From Candidatus Omnitrophus magneticus (GTDB lineage Bacteria; Omnitrophota; Gorgyraeia; Tantalellales; Tantalellaceae), in assembly GCA_000954095.1 (NCBI GenBank), contig JYNY01000114.1, positions 1 to 47,607 on the forward strand: 47,607 bases of DNA. The letters run 5' to 3'. The notes under the pieces are model-generated. The model was not told the origin of the DNA and made no database searches. It worked only from the letters and a program-made list of their open reading frames with translations. Within the stretch, counting starts at the first letter, position 1, and each line of letters begins with the position of its first letter. Shown here in pieces: positions 1 through 6,833 of this stretch. The position numbers and the translations under genes are program-made.

Positions 1-277
1 AAAACTGCTCAGATTTTTTTTTATACCACTCGTTTTCCACTCGTAGTTTTCCGATTTCGCAATATAGCTCATTTACTAATACGTTCTTTTCTTTATCTAT
101 CGGTACTGGTTTTGTTTTAAAAATCTCGACTAATCCCTCTATTGCCCGTTTTCGCCATCGAGTTAATTGTGTCGGATGAACTTCATATTCGCTTGAGAGC
201 TCTGCCATTGTTTTATTTGTTTTTAACGTCGCTAACGCCACTTTTGCCATAAATTCAGCACTGTGTTTTTTCTTCAT
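1..277 (-). CDS. IS3-family transposase OrfA (partial, runs off window)
   Basis: This reading frame is open from ATG at 277 to the window edge, giving about 92 residues. It starts MKKKHSAEFMAKVALATLK, continues with a helix-turn-helix (TMAELSSEYEVHPTQLTRW, roughly residues 23-43) and ends in a leucine-zipper-like part with KLRVENEWYKKKSEQ, the hallmark of IS3 OrfA proteins (family usually 90-110 residues). OrfA binds the element ends and, by ribosomal frameshifting into orfB, supplies the N-terminus of the DDE transposase. OrfB would lie beyond position 1. No stop is seen within the window, and the frame looks intact. Confidence 0.85.
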   Translation of the reverse strand, partial: MKKKHSAEFMAKVALATLKTNKTMAELSSEYEVHPTQLTRWRKRAIEGLVEIFKTKPVPIDKEKNVLVNELYCEIGKLRVENEWYKKKSEQF

Positions 278-348
278 TCTGGACCCCCTTTTTCTTTTAT
301 TTTACCATCTATCCTATCCCCTGCATCTGGTCCAGTTTTTCCCGACCA
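1..348 (-). mobile_element. IS3-family insertion sequence, 5' end (partial)
   Basis: The end of an IS3-family element that continues off the left edge of the window. On the minus strand it begins near 348 with TGGTCGGGAAAAACTGGACC, which has the 5'-TG start and GC-rich tip typical of IS3 terminal repeats, and it is followed by orfA. The boundary coincides with the point where the recognisable IS30-type transposase sequence to the right stops, so the element appears to have inserted there. The other end and orfB are outside the window, so the terminal inverted repeat cannot be confirmed. Confidence 0.7.
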
Positions 349-850
349 TTATACTTTTTCCTTTTAGAGAACTAAACTTTTTTTTACGTGTTTTATGAGC
401 GCGAGGTAAAAGAGAGATAAGTTTGTTTCGTTGAGAGATATTATTGATAGAATAAATATATTGATAAATAGCTTTGTGAGAGACATGGATATGAGGAATT
501 TTTTTTTAAGTCTGCCTGAAATTTGTTCAGAAGACCAAGCCTGTTTTAATTTTTTTTGATATATCTAAGAAGAATAATGTTATTAAATTTAGAGATTCTG
601 ACAGAGCGGGATTTACGCAAATTAGATTTAGATTGAACGATAGAAGAAACGTATTTTTTATATTGAGATAAATTACGCCGTAATTCTCTGAAAATAGTAG
701 CAGGATGAAATTTAATAATAGAAGCATTTTTTCTAGTGTATAACCCTTTCGGACTAAAACATTAATTTTATTTCTGTCGGATTGATTTAAATGACGGAAA
801 GAACGTTTTTTTTGATACTCATAGAGCTCCTTTTGATTTTTGAGTATCAA
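349..850 (-). pseudogene. Decayed IS30-family transposase, frameshifted and interrupted
   Basis: Reading the minus strand in all frames recovers successive blocks of an IS30-type transposase. These are the N-terminal HTH start (FRHLNQSDRNKINVLVRKGY, from ATG at 850), then in a second frame HPATIFRELRRN (compare the family pattern SPSTISRELKRN), then WSSEQISGRLKKK, and finally VSHKAIYQYIY and LLPRAHKTRKKK near 370-440. At least two frameshifts and stops separate them. The sequence ends at the IS3 tip at about 348, so the catalytic DDE half is missing or displaced. The 107-residue open frame at 527-850 is only the first block plus out-of-frame translation and is not a functional protein. Confidence 0.75.
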
Positions 851-937
851 AAATTTATAACAATTTTAAAATAAAAGGGTAAAAAATATTTATTATAAAC
901 TAGTATTTTTTGCATTCGCAACTTGAACTAGATGGGT

Positions 938-2326
938 TTATTTTCCAATACAAAATTCAGAAAAAATTTTATCTAAAATACTGTCATCAACTATTTCTCC
1001 AGTGATAAGGCCTAATTCATACAGCGCTGAATTTAAATCAGACGCTATTAACTCAAGATTAAATCCTTCGTTTATTGTTTTATCGGCGTTATTCATAGAT
1101 ATTAAAGCATTTTCCAAACATTCTTTATGCCGGACGCGCGCGATAATACTGGCATGACCTTTGTCAAATGTATTTCCGGCAATCATCTTAAAAACAATCT
1201 CTTCCAAATTTTCTATACCTTTTCCGGTTAAAGAAGAAACTTCACACGCGTCCGGCATATTAAATTCTTTTTTTACCAATTCCTCGTTAATTTTAAGAGG
1301 CATATCTATCTTATTTAAAATAATAACTTTATTTTTATTTTTTATTGTTTCGAAAATGAGCCTGTCTTCCTGAGAAATTACGGCGCCAGCGTCAAGCACG
1401 AAAAGCGCTATATCCGCTGAATCTATTTTTTGTTTTGTCCGTTTAATACTTTCTATTTCAATAGCATCGGATGTTTCCATTATCCCCGCGGTATCATAAA
1501 GCCGTACTGATATACCTTTTATGTTTAAAGCGTCTTCAACAACATCTCTCGTAGTTCCAGCGCGTTCCGCGACTATAACTCTTTCATGGCGTAGTAAGGC
1601 GTTCATTAAGCTTGATTTTCCGACATTAGGCCTTCCGCAAATTACTGCCTTAACCCCTCTTTTTATCATCATGCCTTTGGAGCCGGATGCAAGCATATCT
1701 TTTATTTTATTCCGCGCGGTTTTTATCTTACCTGTTATTCGTGACTGTTCACTAAACTCGACATCTTCTTCAGTAAAATCTATGGATAATTCTATTTCCG
1801 CGAGAATATTAATAATAAGTTCACGAATTTCTCTGATGTCTCGAGAAAGTTTTCCCTGAAGATTCTCCATTGCCATCCGCGAACAAATTTCTGACTCAGA
1901 TTTTATAATATCAATAACCGCTTCAGCCTGCGATAAATCTATTCTACCGTTTAGAAAAGCGCGTTTAGTAAATTCTCCGGGTTCGGCAAGACGCGCTCCG
2001 CTAGAAATACAAACATCTAAAACCATTTGAACTATTAGGGCTCCACCGTGGCAATTTATCTCGACAATATTTTCTTTTGTGTATGTTTTAGGCGCGCGCA
2101 TTACAGATAATAAAACTTCGTCTATAATTTCTCCTTTAGCAATATCTTTAATATATCCAAAATGTATTGTTCCTGTTTTATATGAAAAAATATCAGAAGA
2201 ATTTTTACTAAAAAATATTTTTGAAACTACGGCGAACGCGTCATTACCGCTTAAACGGACAATTCCAATACCGCCTTCTCCTAACGGAGTGGATATAGCA
2301 GCTATAGTGTCATTTTTTTTATTCAT
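938..2326 (-). CDS. mnmE: tRNA modification GTPase MnmE (TrmE)
   Basis: MnmE works with MnmG to make the 5-carboxymethylaminomethyl modification of wobble uridine in several tRNAs. At 462 residues it has the usual family length (about 450-460). The N-terminal tetrahydrofolate-binding domain begins with the typical DTIAAISTPLGEGGIGIVRL. The inserted G domain shows the P-loop GRPNVGKSS, DTAGI (G3) and NKID (G4), and the C-terminus ends in the invariant CIGK whose cysteine (C459) is characteristic. It is last in a minus-strand run after the DedA and membrane-protein genes, 50 bp from its neighbour. MnmG is not in the window. Nothing looks degenerate. Confidence 0.97.
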   Translation of the reverse strand: MNKKNDTIAAISTPLGEGGIGIVRLSGNDAFAVVSKIFFSKNSSDIFSYKTGTIHFGYIKDIAKGEIIDEVLLSVMRAPKTYTKENIVEINCHGGALIVQMVLDVCISSGARLAEPGEFTKRAFLNGRIDLSQAEAVIDIIKSESEICSRMAMENLQGKLSRDIREIRELIINILAEIELSIDFTEEDVEFSEQSRITGKIKTARNKIKDMLASGSKGMMIKRGVKAVICGRPNVGKSSLMNALLRHERVIVAERAGTTRDVVEDALNIKGISVRLYDTAGIMETSDAIEIESIKRTKQKIDSADIALFVLDAGAVISQEDRLIFETIKNKNKVIILNKIDMPLKINEELVKKEFNMPDACEVSSLTGKGIENLEEIVFKMIAGNTFDKGHASIIARVRHKECLENALISMNNADKTINEGFNLELIASDLNSALYELGLITGEIVDDSILDKIFSEFCIGK

Positions 2327-2376
2327 AAAATATAATCCAAAATTTTTACAAGGAAAGATTTAATTAGGTTCGGTTT

Positions 2377-2931
2377 TTATCGCGCGGAAAATTTAAGCTT
2401 ATACTTTTCATAAATTTGTTTGTATAAATCACTGTATGGTTTCAATATAGCGGCTTTTTCAAGTTCAGAAAGGATTTGTTCACGAGTAATAATATTAGGG
2501 AGCTCGGGCGCCATGTAGCTTAGCGTAAGCCCGTAATTCATATGCCCTTCAGGCCATGATGGGCATATGTCTATAATCTTTTTAGTTTCCGCGAGCATTT
2601 CTTTACAAATTTTTATTTTAGCGGTTTTTTTTTCAGTATTATTTTTTTCAGAATAAATACCCTTAAGATTATTGAGCAGAATGTCGTATTTTTTTTGATA
2701 ATATTCAATACGGTCTTTTTCAAGAAAAATAGCGGCATCTGCAAATTTTCCAGACAAATCAGATTTACTATTTTTCTCCACGCAGATAAGGCTAATACTA
2801 TACAGCCTGTCACTTGAAAAAACAGAAAGAATTCCAATCAAAATTAAAAAAGAAAATACGCTAATCCCTATCCATAAAAAATAGTCACTATTGTTTTTAT
2901 TGTGGCTCATAAAATTATAGTTACTCAGCAT
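2377..2931 (-). CDS. Small membrane-anchored protein with TPR-like C-terminus, unknown function
   Basis: I do not recognise this family. The 184-residue product has a short polar N-terminus, one hydrophobic segment (about residues 20-41, FLWIGISVFSFLILIGILS) and a Lys/Glu-rich helical remainder predicted outside the membrane. The part around WPEGHMNYGLTLSYM followed by a second helix pair (EKAAILKPYSDLYKQIYEKY) resembles TPR repeats of the kind fused to O-antigen-ligase-like proteins, but this is only a resemblance. An alternative start is Met8. It starts 2 bp after the stop of the DedA gene, so the two are probably translationally coupled, and mnmE follows. Confidence 0.6.
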   Translation of the reverse strand: MLSNYNFMSHNKNNSDYFLWIGISVFSFLILIGILSVFSSDRLYSISLICVEKNSKSDLSGKFADAAIFLEKDRIEYYQKKYDILLNNLKGIYSEKNNTEKKTAKIKICKEMLAETKKIIDICPSWPEGHMNYGLTLSYMAPELPNIITREQILSELEKAAILKPYSDLYKQIYEKYKLKFSAR

Positions 2932-2932
2932 T

Positions 2933-3559
2933 TTACTTTGCGAAATGTTTCAACAGGATAAATCCACCGAATAAAAGAACAACAAAAAGAATAGAAAAAA
3001 TATCAAAATATTTTTCTATTGAGTCTGATATCTTTTTACCAAAAACTCTCAATAAACCTGCTACAAGAAAAAATCTACCCGCCCTTCCTATAATTGACGC
3101 TACTATTAAAGTGACAATAGAAATTTTGAATAAACCTGCCGCGATTGTTATAACTTTATAAGGAATCGGAGTGAACGCCGCTGTAAAAACCGTCAAAAAA
3201 GCGTTCTCAACGTATTTTTGCCCTACAAGGTTCATCATCGGGCCTAAATGGTAAGTTTCAACAATAAGTTTCCCTATAGTTTCATATAAACTCCATCCGA
3301 TAAAATATCCAAAACACGCGCCAAGCACTGAACCTAATGTGCATATGAAAGCGTAAAACGCCCATTTTTTCTTTTCAGATATAGTCATCGCAATTAACAA
3401 AACATCAGGAGGAATCGGGAAAAAAGAACTTTCAATAAAAGCTATTCCGAATAATGTGTAAGAGGCGTGTTTTGTTTTTGCCCAGTGAATTGTCCAATCA
3501 TACAAAGCCCTAAAACATTTAATAGGAAAAGTAACAATATTTTTTAAAAAAATCAGCAT
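2933..3559 (-). CDS. DedA/YqaA-family membrane protein (SNARE-associated)
   Basis: This is an integral membrane protein of the DedA superfamily, YqaA branch; members support envelope homeostasis and lipid or undecaprenyl-phosphate flipping. The signature is FIESSFFPIPPDVLLIAM and, later, FTPIPYKVITIAAG, with about five hydrophobic segments. The start is placed at ATG 3559 (208 residues) because AAGGAGAAAA lies directly upstream; the longer frame to 3586 has no ribosome-binding site. It lies just downstream of the tRNA-Ser gene on the same strand and may share its promoter. The substrate cannot be read from the sequence. Confidence 0.88.
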   Translation of the reverse strand: MLIFLKNIVTFPIKCFRALYDWTIHWAKTKHASYTLFGIAFIESSFFPIPPDVLLIAMTISEKKKWAFYAFICTLGSVLGACFGYFIGWSLYETIGKLIVETYHLGPMMNLVGQKYVENAFLTVFTAAFTPIPYKVITIAAGLFKISIVTLIVASIIGRAGRFFLVAGLLRVFGKKISDSIEKYFDIFSILFVVLLFGGFILLKHFAK

Positions 3560-3608
3560 TTTTCTCCTTAAATAGAAAAATAACACAAAATTTTATTACT
3601 ATAAATTT

Positions 3609-3696
3609 TGGCGGAGGAGGTAGGATTTGAACCCACGGTGCCCGAAGGCACAACGGTTTTCAAGACCGCCGCATTAAACCGCTCTGCCACTCCTCC
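3609..3696 (-). tRNA. tRNA-Ser (anticodon UGA)
   Basis: An 88-nt class II tRNA on the minus strand. The acceptor stem GGAGGAG pairs with CTCCTCC, T8-G9 follow, the anticodon loop is CTTGAAA with anticodon TGA, and there is a long variable arm (a stem closed by TGCC-TTCG-GGCA) and a TTCAAAT T-loop. G73 and an encoded CCA (3609-3611 on the plus strand reads tgg) complete it. The long variable arm and UGA anticodon identify serine, reading UCA and related codons. Confidence 0.97.
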
Positions 3697-3724
3697 GCGC
3701 GAGAACTTTCGATATGCCGCAAAT

Positions 3725-3754
3725 AGTATACTTTAATTGCCCGCAAATTGGCAA
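3725..3754 (-). promoter_or_regulatory. Sigma-70-type promoter for tRNA-Ser (and possibly dedA)
   Basis: On the minus strand TTGCCA (3754-3749) is followed after 18 bp by TATACT (3730-3725), about 30 bp before the tRNA 5' end. No terminator is seen between the tRNA and the DedA gene, so read-through is likely. Assigned by consensus only. Confidence 0.55.
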
Positions 3755-3810
3755 GTTTCTAAAAATATTTCGTCAAACTAATTTAGAAATATCAACTTTC
3801 TTTTAACCCC

Positions 3811-3868
3811 ATTCTGTCATGTTTAAATTTGCCGTAAGCAACTATCCGTAACCCATAGAAATCCCGCC
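3811..3868. repeat. Degenerate copy of an intergenic REP-like repeat
   Basis: Around 3814-3868 the sequence follows, with many substitutions, the order of elements seen at 6119-6180: CTGTCAT, AATTTGCCGTA, GCAA, TATCCG, AACCCATAGAAATC. The hairpin arms are decayed here. It lies in the gap between the tRNA-Ser promoter and the glnB terminator. Confidence 0.5.
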
Positions 3869-3885
3869 AAAAAAAAAATAAAAAA

Positions 3886-3909
3886 ATGAGCGGTTAGTTA
3901 ACCGCTCAT
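3886..3909 (-). terminator. Intrinsic terminator after glnB
   Basis: A perfect 11-bp palindromic stem (ATGAGCGGTTA / TAACCGCTCAT, 2-nt loop) is flanked by A-runs on the left and T-runs on the right. It therefore works as a terminator for glnB on the minus strand and could act in both directions. Confidence 0.85.
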
Positions 3910-3940
3910 TTTTTTTCATTAGTATACTATAACCTACACA

Positions 3941-4282
3941 CTATCCGATAGCTTTACTCCCCGTTTCTCCTGTCCTTATACGAATACATTGTTCTATATC
4001 AAGAACAAAAATTTTACCGTCGCCAATTTCACCAGTTTTACCGCCTTTAATGATCGCATTAATTGTATGTTCCACAAAATTATCATTCACCGCTATTTCA
4101 AGTCGTACTTTTCTTAAAAGATTTCCCATCTCTTTTACGCCGCGATAAATCTCTGTTGTGCCCTTTTGACGGCCATGTCCCATAACTTCGCTAACTGTAA
4201 TAAGATTAACTTCAGCTTGATACAACGCATCTTTTACTTCTTCAAGACGTTCAGGTTTAATAATAGCAATAATTAATTTCAT
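3941..4282 (-). CDS. glnB: Nitrogen regulatory protein PII (GlnB/GlnK type) lacking Tyr51
   Basis: A trimeric signal protein that binds ATP/ADP and 2-oxoglutarate and, when encoded beside amt, usually plugs the ammonium channel. The 113 residues align without gaps to the family: [16 protein letters not shown] at the start, the T-loop with [12 protein letters not shown] (residues 37-48), [13 protein letters not shown] and the closing [12 protein letters not shown]. Counting from Met1, residue 51, the uridylylated Tyr of proteobacterial PII, is Glu here (YRGVKEMGN rather than YRGAEYVVD). Tyr46 is kept. Control by GlnD-type uridylylation at Tyr51 is therefore unlikely. It lies 30 bp after amt in the same transcript and is followed by a strong terminator. 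Confidence 0.95.
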   Translation of the reverse strand: MKLIIAIIKPERLEEVKDALYQAEVNLITVSEVMGHGRQKGTTEIYRGVKEMGNLLRKVRLEIAVNDNFVEHTINAIIKGGKTGEIGDGKIFVLDIEQCIRIRTGETGSKAIG

Positions 4283-4312
4283 ATCAACACCTCTCTTTTT
4301 TTATTATTTTTT

Positions 4313-5638
4313 TTATTCAAGCATAGTATACGCGCCCTCGTGATGTTGCGACAAATCAAGACCTGTCGCTTCTTCACGTTTAGATACCCTAACCCCGCCT
4401 GTGGCAATATCTATAACTTTCAAAATCAAAAAAGTAACTATAAAAGAATAAACTAAAGTAACAATAACAGCGATAAGCTGTGTAAAAAATAAAGAAGGAT
4501 TACCAAAAAACAAACCGTCCGCGCCAGCGGGATTTACAGCTTTACTCGCGAAAAGTCCTGTTGCTAAAGCGCCCCATATTCCACCTACTCCATGAACACC
4601 AAACGCATCAAGCGAATCATCATATCCAAAAAAAGGTTTTATTAAAGATACTGAAACAAAACAAAAAACACTTACTAAAAGCCCTATGATAATAGCCGGA
4701 ATAACACTAACAAATCCAGCGGCAGGCGTAATCGCGACAAGGCCCGCGACCGCTCCGGTAATAGTTCCGAGAACAGTAGGCCTTCCGTTTACTATCCATT
4801 CAATAACAGCCCAGCTAAGCCCCGCGCTTGATGCCGCGATATGAGTTACTACAAAAGCATTAACAGCTAAACCATTAGCGCCTAATGCGCTACCAGCGTT
4901 AAATCCATACCATCCTATCCATAAAAGTCCCGCACCGATAATCGAAAACGGCAAATTATGAGGAGGCGTCGGCCTATTATTATAAAATCTTCTTTTACCT
5001 AAAACTATAGCGGCTACTAACGCGGCTATACCGGCATTTATGTGAACTACTGTTCCTCCCGCGAAATCTAAAGCGCCTAAATTACGAATCCACCCGCCTA
5101 CCGCCCAAACCCAATGAGCAACAGGAGCGTAAACAAGAAATGCCCAAAAAACTATAAATATTAAAAATGATGAAAACTTCATTCTTTCCACAAATGCCCC
5201 TATAATCAATGCAGGTGTAATAACCGCAAACATCCCTTGAAAAATCATAAAAAGCTGATGAGGAATAGTAGCTGAATAATCCGCGTAAGGTAAAAGTCCT
5301 ACATTAGCAAGGCCAAGCCATTTCAAACTGCCGATAAAAGCATTCCCGGGAGCAAATGACAAGCTATATCCAATTAATACCCATTGAAGACTAATAACGC
5401 ACATTGCTATAAAACACTGCATAAAAATACTTAAAACATTTTTACGCCGGACTAATCCTCCATAAAAAAGAGCTAGTCCCGGAATAGTCATAAACGCGAC
5501 AAGCGCGCTTGAAATAAGAAGCCATGCGGTGTCTCCTGTATCAATAGCTAACGGAGCACCTTCAGCTAAGGCATGTTTAGCTATTCCAAATGCCGAGACT
5601 ATTACTGCACAAAATAAAATAAAAAATTTTCTTTTCAT
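4313..5638 (-). CDS. amt: Ammonium transporter Amt
   Basis: A trimeric ammonium channel/transporter of the inner membrane. The 441-residue precursor has an N-terminal signal-like segment (MKRKFFILFCAVIVSAFGIA, cleavage near ALAEG) and about 11 membrane helices. The twin pore histidines are present at H199 (GGTVVHINAG) and H349 (DAFGVHGVGG), the expected 150 residues apart. The Amt motifs FYGGLVRRKN and GADGLFFGN are also seen. AGGAGGGAACA precedes the ATG. It is first gene of an amt-glnB operon, the classical arrangement for PII-gated ammonium uptake, and is preceded by an unusual leader with two terminator-like hairpins (5731-5913). Confidence 0.97.
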   Translation of the reverse strand: MKRKFFILFCAVIVSAFGIAKHALAEGAPLAIDTGDTAWLLISSALVAFMTIPGLALFYGGLVRRKNVLSIFMQCFIAMCVISLQWVLIGYSLSFAPGNAFIGSLKWLGLANVGLLPYADYSATIPHQLFMIFQGMFAVITPALIIGAFVERMKFSSFLIFIVFWAFLVYAPVAHWVWAVGGWIRNLGALDFAGGTVVHINAGIAALVAAIVLGKRRFYNNRPTPPHNLPFSIIGAGLLWIGWYGFNAGSALGANGLAVNAFVVTHIAASSAGLSWAVIEWIVNGRPTVLGTITGAVAGLVAITPAAGFVSVIPAIIIGLLVSVFCFVSVSLIKPFFGYDDSLDAFGVHGVGGIWGALATGLFASKAVNPAGADGLFFGNPSLFFTQLIAVIVTLVYSFIVTFLILKVIDIATGGVRVSKREEATGLDLSQHHEGAYTMLE

Positions 5639-5730
5639 TGTTCCCTCCTAGTTTAAATATCGTTGTTTAAAAACATAAACACACTATGCGCCGCCTTAGG
5701 GGATCCGACCATAGACGGAGCTACAAACAG

Positions 5731-5775
5731 AAAAAAAGGCCGTTCTAAAAGACATCACTGTCTCTAGAACGGCCT
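5731..5775 (-). terminator. Terminator-like hairpin in the amt leader (proximal)
   Basis: Read on the minus strand, AGGCCGTTCTA plus AGACA pair with TGTCT plus TAGAACGGCCT around a 4-nt loop, with small internal bulges. A run of seven T follows directly. It lies about 90 bp upstream of the amt start codon, so for amt to be expressed it must be leaky or controlled. Confidence 0.7.
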
Positions 5776-5801
5776 CTAGAAAATCTTCCTGCCGAATTAA
5801 C

Positions 5802-5824
5802 TTATAACCAATCAATGGTCATAA
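5802..5824 (-). promoter_or_regulatory. Small hairpin in the amt leader between the two terminators
   Basis: On the minus strand TTATGACCA pairs with TGGTTATAA (one G-U pair). If the closing A-T pair is open the loop is six nucleotides, ATTGAT, with A at position 1 and G at position 4, as in hexaloops recognised by ANTAR-domain antiterminators. Only this one hairpin fits, so the ANTAR idea is weak. Confidence 0.3.
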
Positions 5825-5835
5825 CACATGACATA

Positions 5836-5877
5836 AAAACAAAAAATCCGTCAATTTAAACCTACTAAACTGACGGA
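5836..5877 (-). terminator. Terminator-like hairpin in the amt leader (distal)
   Basis: On the minus strand TCCGTCA and TGACGGA form a 7-bp stem with a 17-nt loop, followed by TTTTTTGTTTTT. With the promoter just upstream it would end a transcript of about 75 nt. Confidence 0.6.
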
Positions 5878-5880
5878 CTT

Positions 5881-5913
5881 CTTTGTATGCGTAAAGCATC
5901 TTCACTTTACAAA
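5881..5913 (-). promoter_or_regulatory. First hairpin of the amt leader
   Basis: On the minus strand TTTGTAAAG, an 8-nt loop TGAAGATG, then CTTTAC and ACAAA separated by a small bulge. It starts at the predicted transcription start and would be the first structure to form in the RNA. Confidence 0.4.
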
Positions 5914-5917
5914 ATCT

Positions 5918-5946
5918 ATTTTACAACATTTCAAACAATTTGTCAA
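5918..5946 (-). promoter_or_regulatory. Sigma-70-type promoter for the amt-glnB operon
   Basis: On the minus strand a perfect TTGACA (5946-5941) is followed after exactly 17 bp by TAAAAT (5923-5918). No sigma-54 type GG-N10-GC element was seen, so nitrogen control probably acts after initiation or through the PII protein. Confidence 0.7.
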
Positions 5947-6013
5947 CATTGATAATAAAAACTATAGCTGAACATAAATAAAGAATAGCAATCTTTTCGA
6001 GAGCCCCTGCAAA

Positions 6014-6038
6014 TTGTAATCACTAAGCGGTTGGTAAT
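6014..6038 (+). repeat. 25-bp repeat, copy A
   Basis: TTGTAATCACTAAGCGGTTG plus GTAAT here matches, with one difference, the minus strand at 41752-41776. Both copies are intergenic, near the starts of minus-strand genes or operon ends. Confidence 0.6.
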
Positions 6039-6120
6039 AAACCTTTATGTGTCCTTTGCCCCCATCTTACCATTCCCTCGGAAAGCGTGAATCCATAAGT
6101 GTCTCAGTTAACAAACTGTC

Positions 6121-6257
6121 ATTTCGGAATTTGCCGTAGGCAAATATCCGAAATCCATGGAAGTCTCGATTAGAAATCTAATCTTTATTTTAGATTTTAA
6201 AAAATTATTTTTCTGAAATCTTATCCCACCTGTATGGATTCCTGCTTGCGCAGGAAT
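6121..6257. repeat. REP-like intergenic repeat with two hairpins
   Basis: Hairpin one (6122-6153) pairs TTTCGGA-ATTTGCC with GGCAAAT-A-TCCGAAA. Hairpin two (6238-6257) is ATTCCTGC-TTGC-GCAGGAAT followed by GACAG. The second is the widespread intergenic repeat that, translated on the other strand, gives the spurious peptide VIPAQAGIH. The gap 5947-6463 otherwise holds only the 25-bp repeat and the rpsT promoter. Confidence 0.75.
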
Positions 6258-6384
6258 GACAGAATGGAAAACGAGAATGACTAGGACAATTATCAAGCGC
6301 TTAGTGAATACTTTTATTTTATATATGTTGGGTATTTCTTAATATTTTTTAACTTTTTCAATCAGCATGAGACATTCTAAAACA

Positions 6385-6414
6385 TTGACAACAGCATTAT
6401 TTATATGATAGATT
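6385..6414 (+). promoter_or_regulatory. Probable rpsT promoter
   Basis: A perfect TTGACA (6385-6390) is followed, 18 bp on, by TAGATT (6409-6414) within the AT-rich stretch TATGATAGATTATTATA, about 50 bp before the rpsT start. The exact -10 hexamer is uncertain. Confidence 0.45.
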
Positions 6415-6463
6415 ATTATAAATTTTTTTTAGAAATATTACTATTTTTTAACAAAGGAATTAT

Positions 6464-6739
6464 ATGCCACAAATAAAATCAGCGTTTAAAAGTTTAAAAC
6501 AAGCCAAAAAAAGACATATACAAAATAAGGCGAAGATATCAGAAATTAGAACCTTAACAAAAAAGGTAAACGAATTGATAGTTTCAAACAGCAATAAAGA
6601 AGAGGCCGAAAAATTGTTAAGAAAATTGGAATCAAAACTTGATAGGGCGGCTAAGACGAAAATAATTAAAAAACAAAATGCTTCCAGAAAAATTTCAAGG
6701 CTTAGAACCAGATTTTCTAAGACGCTTAAAGCTACGTAA
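6464..6739 (+). CDS. rpsT: 30S ribosomal protein S20
   Basis: S20 binds the 5' domain of 16S rRNA during early 30S assembly. The 91-residue product is Lys/Arg-rich (about a third basic), almost entirely helical, and carries the family pattern: IKSAFKSLKQAKKRHIQNKA at the N-terminus, then a central acidic patch and KIIKKQNASRKISRLRTRF at the C-terminus. AAAGGAATT precedes the ATG. It is a single-gene transcript with its own promoter and a strong terminator. Confidence 0.95.
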   Translation: MPQIKSAFKSLKQAKKRHIQNKAKISEIRTLTKKVNELIVSNSNKEEAEKLLRKLESKLDRAAKTKIIKKQNASRKISRLRTRFSKTLKAT

Positions 6740-6751
6740 TTTACTATATTT

Positions 6752-6787
6752 AAAAAAGCGGAACTTTTTTAAAGTTCCGCTTTTTTT
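6752..6787 (+). terminator. Intrinsic terminator of rpsT
   Basis: AAAAAAGCGGAACTTT pairs with AAAGTTCCGCTTTTTT and is followed by T residues. It starts 12 bp after the rpsT stop codon. Confidence 0.9.
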
Positions 6788-6801
6788 ATGAAATAACTAT
6801 A

Positions 6802-6833
6802 ATAATCCCAAAAACTACAGTTTTTGGGATTAT
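6802..6833 (-). terminator. Hairpin at the end of holA
   Basis: ATAATCCCAAAAACT and AGTTTTTGGGATTAT form a 15-bp stem with a 2-nt loop that overlaps the holA stop codon. It probably closes the PilZ-bamD-lptE-holA transcript together with the adjacent A/T-rich rpsT terminator, although its own T-run is poor. Confidence 0.6.

Larger units (their letters stand above)
5641..5911 (-). ncRNA. Structured 5' leader of amt-glnB, or a small RNA plus leader
   Basis: From the promoter at 5946-5918 transcription would run through about 270 nt before the amt start. In order it contains an imperfect hairpin (5913-5881), a stem followed by TTTTTTG (5877-5836), a 9-bp hairpin (5824-5802), a strong stem followed by TTTTTTT (5775-5731) and then the amt ribosome-binding site. 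Two intrinsic-terminator-like structures between a promoter and its only gene suggest attenuation, or a roughly 75-nt small RNA with partial read-through. I recognise no known riboswitch class; the glnA-type glutamine motif was looked for and not found. Confidence 0.45.

Noticed and set aside
527..850. A 107-residue hypothetical gene
   Set aside because: Only its first 42 residues match a transposase; the remainder is out of frame with the recognisable IS30 blocks.
5641..5946. Known nitrogen riboswitch (glnA glutamine motif) in the amt leader
   Set aside because: The conserved words of that motif are not present on either strand.
6108..6296. Small open frame containing VIPAQAGIH
   Set aside because: This is the well-known translation of a widespread intergenic repeat, not a gene; it has no ribosome-binding site.
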